This document shows, in pieces, positions 46,801-52,328 of a DNA stretch of 64,000 bases. A program made the position numbers and the translations under genes. The stretch spans positions 43,788 through 107,787 of the forward strand of contig JAMCUS010000019.1 in NCBI GenBank assembly GCA_023379385.1. The letters are read 5' to 3'. Below the pieces are notes generated by a model. That model saw nothing but the letters and a program-made list of their open reading frames with translations. It did no database searches and was not told the origin of the DNA. Each line of letters begins with the position of its first letter. The stretch's first letter is position 1. Origin of the DNA: Thermoplasmatota archaeon. Lineage in GTDB: Archaea > Thermoplasmatota > Thermoplasmata > Lutacidiplasmatales > JAMCUS01.

Positions 46801-47364
46801 GTTAATAATGCAGTATCTGCCTCTTTAACATTAAATGTAAGTGTAGCGCAGGTATTCGGCATATCTATGTACATGGGCAGAGCAATAAGCTTCAATAACA
46901 ACTACATCAGCATACCGTTCACTATTGCCAATTCTGGCAATGGCGTAGATAACTACACATTATCACTGATCAATTCAGCAGCAATAAGACAGGATGGATG
47001 GATTGGCGTCTTTACCAATGGCGTTACAAATATATCCTATACAGGAGATGTTAGTCAGGGTGCAAATAATACCTACGTTCTGAGATTGTTCCCGGTTTCG
47101 CACGTGCCATCAACAAATTTTGCAGTATATATTGAAGCAACATCGTTGAAGTCATACCAATCCGACAATATTCATCTGAATATAACAACATCTCAACTAT
47201 CTCTTAATAAAAGCTCCACAGTTACAGGGCCAATTGTAGGGCCTGTACCACCACCCTTCGACTATACTCCGTATATATGGGGTATTGTTGCATTATCCGT
47301 TGCGGTTATTGCCGTAGTAGCATACAATAAATGGAGGATGATAAAACGAAGAAAGTTCTATTGA
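40873..47364 (+). CDS. aglB: Oligosaccharyltransferase AglB/STT3 with giant C-terminal ectodomain
   Basis: Catalytic subunit that transfers lipid-linked glycans to N-x-S/T asparagines on the outer face. 2163 aa from a GTG with a GAGGT site 8 nt before it. Residues 20-525 are the multi-pass STT3 domain with the first acidic motif GGSDSYYHW (Asp 64). WWDYG is at 591-595, inside FLSWWDYGFQAIAEGHHPAVADN. From about 915 onward there is a long series of carboxypeptidase-regulatory/Ig-like repeats (GTVKLPDGTAVKGVKVTVLD, then GYYSLIAPPG; GKVVYNGMLVPSADVILRSS; FVYEGN...), then a NEW3-like domain (about 1895-2010) and a final membrane segment (2132-2152) with a basic cytoplasmic tail. The ectodomain is full of sequons. 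Usual AglB proteins are about 600-1000 aa. Confidence 0.93.
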   Translation: MKINMKVADMSDVYTYLKEWFDRHGWVSLILLATFLIGLFIRIYFAYPYILQFGPINLYSGGSDSYYHWRVTEHVLLYHHDLVMDKMLNYPIGLINPRAPIFDWMNAIFGIILSPLFGGNSLKAAAFSLSIMPTIWGSLIVFPIYLVGKEIGGKKVGILSALMITFMAADVTRSMATFANYLAFYLFVLISAMYFYILLLRSLPHKRYIDNFSNISSGVKGTKLFFSENKRSLQYTLLTGVSIGIAAMSWQGYTYLLALVYIFLIIQLLINMFRKVDSFDLYLTTTIAFGLGFIISFPYYYGVHLIPYWFDMPFYLYIGATVIFGFFVFMRDKPWLLTLSLTAVFVAIASASLYFINKIYFMAIITGQGYFVKTLVYSTVAEAQAPDFSTYLLSFGVASFFMAFVGILLLGWRYSKKFRYEHLFVVVLGFMGAYVAISAGKFIYLGAPSFAIFSGYTLFYILNAVNFEEMRRTFMGFKSSGFYAFKKSIKISHVVIVLFLVFVLVVPNVWYAIDSAIPYQADAKYNAQIYNAIPSVLHPPGYTLANGSSWYVGAFPYSIDTPTQYYPAAYNWLAQQNNRLPQDQRPAFLSWWDYGFQAIAEGHHPAVADNFQDGYQIAGSVLLSQNESSAIALLVARLLQGAYANNGNKLPQPVIDTLQQYDLNVTKIDSFLSDPSAYTQHVLNHPEIYGYYESYLHPMMTEYLMLEFYLLYHLNLNDIVWLYHYIRMDTGYNIEYFAVDSRMFPFSATNTGIFYAPVKLTDQIMGGQGNSVPVNYYNIYAVSTLGATFPTNAVPSGVQIASYKIVYTPMFYNSFLYRAFVGYDGQNLGLSQGMPTLSSTLSSYPPEPAWNMSHFVMVYRTAYWNPYSDYQNHSSAWTAVNYNQAIYYQQHHIGISDVSGQSYLSNGVVILRYYDGAYINGTVKLPDGTAVKGVKVTVLDQYGIPHYSNITNNHGYYSLIAPPGNDTVIVSMGGGFNPLTQTYSTSLNKTYVNVSSAQSMRVGEYNITNNLIIKQSSMSGTVYWNNAGKPTFLNAVDKVLPGTFIELANESANLYYYTNSTSDGSYYINDLLPETYTIFVKVNNVMTDLGNVTVPVNETYTYNIAIQPSILTGKVVYNGMLVPSADVILRSSTGILFKTITNVTGSYRITDLLNGAYNLTAAYGSFSSISSTLYAGYGANVTSNITLYNSTNVTFKIFYKGVPISNGFLRIDNISNGAEWLLTSKAGAARQLLPVGMYTYYFYYPYNGNVYSAIGSFYATNATQIININKAVLLSGFVYEGNTSNLQPSIPVYISNGNYPVITSTNNTGYYSIWLPVGRYEAYVSVGSSLQSATASASVTLTGNQKLNLNLTTGISLPAIVEWPTINNNYTGLAGAFINITYINNNTTKKVSYITNSSGEAAVALPTSDYFLFNISRTGFNTMTVNNTFTNLSTQKSLSFKLTPLPVHTIVNIKNVSKASKQMSLSLNVTTINGYPTNTTINLGNSTSKSIVMYPGEYSVYVYSKVNGSLYYVSNKTIINIKYGVSSTILNLTIYLKILTKLYASTPDGTLVGGYLVLRGPEIKTIKYIKGGISSYLLPGNYSLYIGGNSSNDVNWSIIASIVINTKKYDYNFILNKSVVVKGMIHNYNGNNILPITIRSENPSSIIETYAINRGYSVILPVNNSYTIIISNRTTVRIGNISEMVTYSYTSTISTYTNSTVLFNNISLNSVVYNQNVTLKIGIHNINATSGHGTMYLSGASGTATYNFTGTSDTISELPGIYALYVVYHSGAYYLANITNISVSKGVSVININMNIAWPAEIEISAPVIGTDRAVNTTLNYDGNSVPMNFAIGSNTLYLMNGYFNLSGNYNYTVYGRMTSYNGNSTIYVNDHSTAGSLYLSKIAVYGLTMKGYTNTEVTAKPGGSFNYSFLLTNTGNEYSSFTFSGQPAGWSFDFTPSVANINWLPGENSTMISVHVKVPSNAQVNSPSVVITATSVNNAVSASLTLNVSVAQVFGISMYMGRAISFNNNYISIPFTIANSGNGVDNYTLSLINSAAIRQDGWIGVFTNGVTNISYTGDVSQGANNTYVLRLFPVSHVPSTNFAVYIEATSLKSYQSDNIHLNITTSQLSLNKSSTVTGPIVGPVPPPFDYTPYIWGIVALSVAVIAVVAYNKWRMIKRRKFY

Positions 47365-48137
47365 TATCAATAATCTCTTTCATTATTATTTTATCATTCA
47401 GCGGTATTATAGCAAATAATGTTCAGGCGAAGGTATATCCGGAGGTAACAGTTATAGTCAGTGGCCCTACTCTGACAGCCATAAATCAGAGTTATTTTTA
47501 TAATATAACTGTAGCAGGTGGACCTGCTACTGATGGTGGTATTTACCAGTATCATGCATATCTCGTTGGAAAAAACATCTCTGCAATAGCTGTGGCGCCC
47601 GCAAATAGCAGTTCTAAAAGTGGAAAATTTGTTGTTAATATAACCATGCCTGCCATAGCACAGACCGTTACGCTGGTGGTAACTGGAAATTCTACACTGG
47701 GAAACATAACAAAAAATAGTACAGAAAAGATACCAATAAATGTAATAAAACCATTGCTGATACACTCTATTATATACAACAGAGGATTGATTACGCTTGA
47801 TAATGTTACAGTTGAATTTTATCTTGATGGTACTTTCATAGGGTCCTCTCTTGTACCCTCAATATTGCCTTTTACGAATGCATCAGTATTTTTTAATTAT
47901 ACCGTTGCCTCTTTGCCAACAGGATATCATACGGTTAAGGTGGTCGTAAATAACACCATGATTGTATTCAGCAACGGTAAAAATTACGAAACAATAACCT
48001 TTTATGTTCCAGGTCCACCACCCAATTATACGTTGATATATGAACTTACAGCTGTCAGTGTTACTGTGGCGATAGTTTTAATAATTATATTATATATGGG
48101 TAGTAAAAAGAAAAAGAAACCTGTAAAAAAATGGTGA
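47331..48137 (+). CDS. Secreted, membrane-anchored CARDB-like protein
   Basis: 268 aa. Signal-anchor at 8-32 (VLLISIISFIIILSFSGIIA), two beta-sandwich domains (35-140 and 145-230) in which the second has LLIHSIIYNRGLITLDNVTVEFYLDG, typical of CARDB adhesion-like folds, then a C-terminal membrane helix (238-258) and a lysine-rich tail. About ten sequons are present. The gene starts inside the last 34 bp of aglB in another frame, so the two are translationally coupled. The context and similar beta-sandwich make-up suggest that it works with AglB or is a major substrate; this is inference. Confidence 0.8.
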   Translation: MEDDKTKKVLLISIISFIIILSFSGIIANNVQAKVYPEVTVIVSGPTLTAINQSYFYNITVAGGPATDGGIYQYHAYLVGKNISAIAVAPANSSSKSGKFVVNITMPAIAQTVTLVVTGNSTLGNITKNSTEKIPINVIKPLLIHSIIYNRGLITLDNVTVEFYLDGTFIGSSLVPSILPFTNASVFFNYTVASLPTGYHTVKVVVNNTMIVFSNGKNYETITFYVPGPPPNYTLIYELTAVSVTVAIVLIIILYMGSKKKKKPVKKW

Positions 48138-48143
48138 ATATTT

Positions 48144-48314
48144 ATGGAAATAGGAAAAGAGAAGTGCAATTCATGTGGAACCCCCCTAAAGGAGCGGGGA
48201 TTTACCACCTTTAAATGTCCTTCATGTAGCAATGAGTATATAGGAAGGTGTAATCAATGCAGAAATAACAGCGTTGAGTATGTATGTCCATCCTGCAAAT
48301 TCAGGGGGCCGTGA
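48144..48314 (+). CDS. Zinc-ribbon protein, COG2888-type
   Basis: 56 aa encoded by a short frame between its neighbours: four CxxC pairs, CNSCG, CPSC, CNQC and CPSC, in a repeated zinc-knuckle layout ending KFRGP. From recall, small archaeal proteins of this type (predicted nucleic-acid-binding zinc ribbons) are commonly encoded immediately before EF-1 beta, exactly as here. It starts 6 nt after the CARDB-like gene and ends 2 nt before the aEF-1B ATG. Confidence 0.85.
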   Translation: MEIGKEKCNSCGTPLKERGFTTFKCPSCSNEYIGRCNQCRNNSVEYVCPSCKFRGP

Positions 48315-48316
48315 AC

Positions 48317-48586
48317 ATGGGCGAAGTTTCGGTTATATATAGAATACTACCAGCCGATATAGAGGCGGATGTAGAGGTTATTGCTAAAAAGGCGGTTGGT
48401 ATAGCGGAAACGGAAAAGCTAAAGGTAAGGGGATATCAGGTAATCGATATTGCCTTTGGATTAAGAGGCCTGATTATAAATCTCGTCATGCCAGATACCG
48501 GTGGCTTGAGCGATAAAATGGAAAAGTTATTCAACGAAATAGATAATGTACAGAGCGTTGAAGTGATGGATTTATCACTTGTATGA
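48317..48586 (+). CDS. ef1b: Elongation factor 1-beta (aEF-1B)
   Basis: Nucleotide exchange factor for EF-1A. 89 aa, MGEVSVIYRILPADIEADVE, AFGLRGLIINLVMPDTGG, and the terminal VQSVEVMDLSLV: this is the complete single-domain archaeal form. ATG 48317 follows the TGA of the zinc-ribbon gene by 2 nt, so an earlier in-frame start is unlikely. Confidence 0.95.
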   Translation: MGEVSVIYRILPADIEADVEVIAKKAVGIAETEKLKVRGYQVIDIAFGLRGLIINLVMPDTGGLSDKMEKLFNEIDNVQSVEVMDLSLV

Positions 48587-48687
48587 CATATTCCTGCCAG
48601 CCTAAAGTGCACGAGATATACCATTCTACTTCGTTAACTTTGTTCCAATTTATTAAGTGATAAATGAACGTATGCTTGGATGCATGG

Positions 48688-49617
48688 TTACTTGTACATT
48701 TCATCCAATTTCTTTAACAAATCCTCAATACCCTCTCCCGTTACGGAAGAGATTTTTATTCTGTTATACGCCTCATTGCCGCTCCGTTTTAACAGATCCG
48801 ATTTTGTTTCTACTTCAATAAAGGAAGAGGCCGTATATGCATTTCTGATCTTTTGAAGAAGTAATTCCTGGTCGGAAATGGGCCATCCACATTGTTCTGT
48901 AGGGTCTATCATAAAAATAATTGTTTTGGCAACAGTTTTTACAGCAGAAAGCGACAAATTTTCCATTTTGTTGTGAATTACACGGTCTATAATACCTGGC
49001 GTATCCAGTATCTGAAATGTTTTTCTATTGCGTGTAAAATGCCCCATCTCTATCTTTTTTGTTGTAAAGGGATACGGCGCTATTGAGGGTTGAAGTGTAG
49101 AAACATAACCTATAAACATAGACTTCCCTACGTTTGGATAGCCTATAACCACTATTACTGGGTTATCTGGATTTATGTATGGCAGATGCGTAAGTATGGA
49201 AATAGCCATGTTTATGATTTGAAAATTCTTTTCCTGTTCCATAACAATGCTTTTTATCCTGCCAAAATACGAAGATAAAACAAAATTTTTACCCTCTTTT
49301 TTAATCATGGTCTTCTCCAGAGAGGCAATTTTTTTGGATGCCCAGGAAACAGAAGAAAGCACCCTCCTCAAATCTTCTATTCCAATTTCTATCTCAATTA
49401 CCCCTTTATGAAATTCATCCATTTTTTCCAGTGTAGGTATGCTTTTTACATATAGATCCATCTTACTGCATATGGTATTTCCGAAAGCCCTGCATTTGGA
49501 AAGTTTTTTCCTGTATGCATAATCAATACCCTTTTTATAGGGCACCGAAACCTTATCAACATTGTTAAAGGCTTTGGTCAATAAACCATCTGAATGAAGA
49601 TAAAAATATTTTTTCAT
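48688..49617 (-). CDS. Nog1/Obg-family GTPase
   Basis: 309 aa. An N-terminal helical region (1-150) typical of Nog1 precedes the G domain: G1 GYPNVGKSMF, the switch region PSIAPYPFTTKKIEMGHF, G3 DTPGIIDR, and a G4 variant ETKSDL in place of NKxD. The C-terminus ends soon after G5 (SSVTGEGI). Nog1 proteins assist assembly of the large ribosomal subunit. The gene stands alone on the minus strand, convergent with the aEF-1B cluster. The unusual G4 may still bind GTP. Confidence 0.88.
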   Translation of the reverse strand: MKKYFYLHSDGLLTKAFNNVDKVSVPYKKGIDYAYRKKLSKCRAFGNTICSKMDLYVKSIPTLEKMDEFHKGVIEIEIGIEDLRRVLSSVSWASKKIASLEKTMIKKEGKNFVLSSYFGRIKSIVMEQEKNFQIINMAISILTHLPYINPDNPVIVVIGYPNVGKSMFIGYVSTLQPSIAPYPFTTKKIEMGHFTRNRKTFQILDTPGIIDRVIHNKMENLSLSAVKTVAKTIIFMIDPTEQCGWPISDQELLLQKIRNAYTASSFIEVETKSDLLKRSGNEAYNRIKISSVTGEGIEDLLKKLDEMYK

Positions 49618-50182
49618 AATGCTATACCTACCACGTTTTTAGTATAATATGAATTTGTATAATATTCTATTGTTACGCACGCAGATTGTAGACGAAAGAA
49701 TTGGTTAAACAGTCTGTATAATATTTATGTTGTACAATAATATAATTTCACTTTTCTGCAAAAGTGATGATTGTGAACTACCCCCAGTTAAAGCATCGGA
49801 GCTTCCTGCTTCATCATTCCGACCTGCATATCTTTACGATATCTATAGTAAAGGACATTAATACTTGAGTTTAAGTTAAAACAAACACGATTTTTATATT
49901 AAAATAAAATATAATTGAATTCAAGTTGTTATCTATATCCCCTCATAAAACATGGGGGAACATCAGGATGGAATAAATCGCTCATGCTATTTACAAATAC
50001 CTTGCTACCAGAAGGTATTTTATTGATTTCTTTTAATTTTTCAGGATGTAATTTCACTTCAAAAGATTTTCCCCATCTTTTACACAATGTTTCAGCATAA
50101 CAGTGAAAACAGCCATCTGAAACTTTAGTGCAACCTGATACGGGGTTCTACGTGTAATCTGTCCAAGAAATATTTGTTTTAT
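49618..50182. other. Spacer holding a transposon end and a decayed gene
   Basis: Contains an orphan IS605 right end (49773-49842, minus) and a truncated DUF5131-type gene (49929-50186, minus). Nothing else coding is visible. Confidence 0.6.
49773..49842 (-). pseudogene. Orphan tnpB 3' end and IS605 right end
   Basis: Minus-strand translation RKDMQVGMMKQEAPML is the classical TnpB C-terminus, followed by GGGGGTAGTTCAC, the usual right-end sequence of IS200/IS605 elements. Related to 17799-17850 and 1680-1760. No upstream tnpB is present. Confidence 0.75.
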
Positions 50183-50186
50183 TCAT
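49929..50186 (-). pseudogene. Truncated DUF5131 (phage Gp37/Gp68-like) gene with amber stop
   Basis: Reads MNKTNISWTDYT, an in-frame TAG (50148-50150) where Trp is expected, then [20 protein letters not shown] and [17 protein letters not shown], stopping at 49929. These are the start motifs of the radical-SAM-like DUF5131 family (CxxC of the cluster included). The rest (about two thirds) is missing. Its ATG overlaps the stop of the preceding 72-aa gene (ATGA). Confidence 0.75.
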
Positions 50187-50401
50187 TTAATCCACCTCCA
50201 CCTTTTAAAAAATATAAAAGCCCATAAGAATAAAGCAATGAACAAAAAAACTATGGTTAAAATCACTGTTAAATTGATTAATATTGGTGGTGTAAATATG
50301 TGATAGATATATATTATATATATTCCCAGTGCTATAAACAAATATAGATATATAATAAACAGTAGCCTTGATTTATCTGGTTCATTATTTGTTTTATTCA
50401 T
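50183..50401 (-). CDS. Small two-helix membrane protein
   Basis: 72 aa with two hydrophobic segments (13-33 and 40-65) and a basic C-terminus FKRWRWIK. No family recognised. It starts with MNKTN, like the DUF5131 remnant it overlaps (ATGA), and both starts are preceded by the same 15-20 bp stretch (a GGTGATTAA/GGTGGATTAA ribosome binding site), suggesting a local duplication. Confidence 0.5.
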   Translation of the reverse strand: MNKTNNEPDKSRLLFIIYLYLFIALGIYIIYIYHIFTPPILINLTVILTIVFLFIALFLWAFIFFKRWRWIK

Positions 50402-50435
50402 TTAATCACCTTTATAAGTTGCGAATCATAAAACA

Positions 50436-50510
50436 TGGGTCCGTGCAGATTTGAACTGCAGTCACAGCGTCCCGAACGCCGTAGGATGAACCAAGCTACC
50501 CCACGGACCC
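50436..50510 (-). tRNA. tRNA-Pro (CGG)
   Basis: Acceptor GGGTCCG/CGGACCC, anticodon stem CGGCG/CGCTG with loop TTCGGGA (anticodon CGG), T-arm TGCAG-TTCAAAT-CTGCA region, A73. No intron and no CCA encoded. A TATA-like box lies upstream at 50525-50537. Confidence 0.93.
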
Positions 50511-50524
50511 TTTAACTTTAATGT

Positions 50525-50537
50525 TCTATATAAATTA
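50525..50537 (-). promoter_or_regulatory. TATA-like box of tRNA-Pro
   Basis: TAATTTATATAGA (minus strand) lies 15-27 nt before the first base of tRNA-Pro, a suitable distance for an archaeal TATA box. Confidence 0.5.
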
Positions 50538-50624
50538 TAAATCTAAATATTTTTCTAATCTTTCGATTATAAAAATAATCGTTATTATAGTATTACCATA
50601 ATTGTACGGCGTGCGGTTGTAATC

Positions 50625-51050
50625 TCAAAATGCTGTATTATCCGTCTGCTCCCTATATCGGGTATCATATTTACTTCTGTTATCAATTCTCTGCTTATTT
50701 GTTTTTGTAGAAACACCAGAAGGATATGGCCTACCCAGTATACAATTGTTACATAGTTCATCCGTTGAAAATTCAAATTTAACTTTAAGTGTACAATGGC
50801 ATACCATACCTGAAAGGTATGCCTTTTCATGATATCTGTAGCAGAATGACAACATATTTTCGGGTGGTAAGAACTTCTCGGAATACGGATGCCTGAGTTC
50901 TGTTACCAGTTTTTTTAGGTATCTGTTATCCTTCTTCATTTTCTTATAAATTTCTGCAAATGTATCTACATACTTTCTATCCAGTGTTACAAAGAATATG
51001 CAACTATTTCCCCTAACATATTTATTATCAATCTTTCCTTTACTTTCCAT
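50625..51050 (-). CDS. Uncharacterised protein coupled to serS
   Basis: 141 aa, no family recognised. A predicted mixed alpha/beta N-terminal half (NSCIFFVTLDRKYVDTFAEIYKKMKKDNRYL) precedes a Cys-rich stretch CHCTLKVKFEF followed by CNNC at about residues 84-104, which could bind zinc. The last 30 residues are polar and probably disordered. Its ATG lies 11 nt inside the end of serS in another frame, so expression is coupled to seryl-tRNA synthetase and RNR. Confidence 0.6.
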   Translation of the reverse strand: MESKGKIDNKYVRGNSCIFFVTLDRKYVDTFAEIYKKMKKDNRYLKKLVTELRHPYSEKFLPPENMLSFCYRYHEKAYLSGMVCHCTLKVKFEFSTDELCNNCILGRPYPSGVSTKTNKQRIDNRSKYDTRYREQTDNTAF

Positions 51051-52326
51051 TTTTCAACCCTGTTCCTATTTTTTCAAGAACCCCTATATATGGTTTCAAT
51101 ACATCTGGAATTCCTATGGAGCCATCCTCCATCTGGTAATTCTCAAATATTGCAACTATTGTTCTCTCTATAGCTAAAGCTGTACTATTAAGTGTATGCA
51201 CATATTTTAAGTTTCCATATTTATCTACATATTTTATATTTAATCTTCTTGCCTGATAATCTGTACAATTGGAGCATGATACCATCTCCCTGTATTTAAG
51301 CTGTCCAGGCAAATAGGCTTCAAGATCATATTTTTTTGCAGCGGGAGCGCCTAGATCTCCCGTGCATATATTGATTATTCTGTATGGTATTTTCATATCC
51401 TGGAAGATCTCTTCTGCTGTTTTTATAAGATCTTCATGTTCTTTTTCTGATTCTTCTTCTACGCTATATTTAAACATTTCTATCTTATCGAACTGATGCA
51501 CCCTGAAAATTCCCTTGGTATCTCGTCCATGAGCACCTGCTTCCGTTCTAAAACAGGATGAAAAGCCAAAATATTTTATCGGGAGGTCTTTATACCTGAA
51601 GGTTTCATCCATATGCATTGCTCCCAGAGGAACCTCTGCAGTTCCCACAAGATATAGATCTTCATTCTCTATTTTGTATACGTCGTCCCTTCCTAAAGGC
51701 AGAAAACCTGTTCCAAACATGCTTTTTTCACGAACTAAAACAGGTGGTATAACGGGAATATATCCCTTTTTAATGAGCTTATTTGCTACATATTGTACAA
51801 GTGCAAATTCAAGAAGCACTGCCTCTTTTTTGAGATAGTAAAATCTAGCTCCTGATACCTTTGCAGCTCTCTCAACATCTATGATGCCATTGATCTCACC
51901 CAGTTCTATATGATCCCTGGCTTTAAACCCGAATGAGGTTGGAGTCCCCCAAGTTCTTATTTCCTTATTTTCAGATTCATCTTTACCTACTGGTACATCC
52001 GGTAGTGGTGTATTGGGCAGTTGATACAATATATCAAATCTTTTTTTAGATAAACTGTTAAGCTGATCCTCCATTTTTTTGATATCCGATGATATTTCGT
52101 CACCTTTTTTTATTAATTCCATTTTTTCGTTTTCGTTAACTGATGAAGCTATGGCCCTTGACATTTCATTTTTTTCTTTTCTTTTACTTCCCAGTTTGGC
52201 AGTTATACTTCTCCATTCACCGTCTACAGCCAGAAAATCATCTAATAGCTCTTCGTTGTAGTGCCTGCGTTTCAACGAATTTCTTATTATATCTGGGTTT
52301 TCTCTTATAAATTTTACATCCAGCAT
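51040..52326 (-). CDS. serS: Seryl-tRNA synthetase (common type)
   Basis: Class IIa synthetase, 428 aa. The N-terminal long coiled-coil arm (about 30-105), which contacts the variable arm of tRNA-Ser, is present. Motif 2 (FSSCFRTEAGAHGRDTKGIFRVHQF) and motif 3 (NSTALAIERTIVAIFENYQ) are intact. It is the bacterial/eukaryotic-like enzyme and not the methanogen type. ATG 52326 is 2 nt after the RNR stop and gives MLDVKFIRENPDIIR, the normal start. Confidence 0.95.
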   Translation of the reverse strand: MLDVKFIRENPDIIRNSLKRRHYNEELLDDFLAVDGEWRSITAKLGSKRKEKNEMSRAIASSVNENEKMELIKKGDEISSDIKKMEDQLNSLSKKRFDILYQLPNTPLPDVPVGKDESENKEIRTWGTPTSFGFKARDHIELGEINGIIDVERAAKVSGARFYYLKKEAVLLEFALVQYVANKLIKKGYIPVIPPVLVREKSMFGTGFLPLGRDDVYKIENEDLYLVGTAEVPLGAMHMDETFRYKDLPIKYFGFSSCFRTEAGAHGRDTKGIFRVHQFDKIEMFKYSVEEESEKEHEDLIKTAEEIFQDMKIPYRIINICTGDLGAPAAKKYDLEAYLPGQLKYREMVSCSNCTDYQARRLNIKYVDKYGNLKYVHTLNSTALAIERTIVAIFENYQMEDGSIGIPDVLKPYIGVLEKIGTGLKNGK

Positions 52327-52328
52327 AT

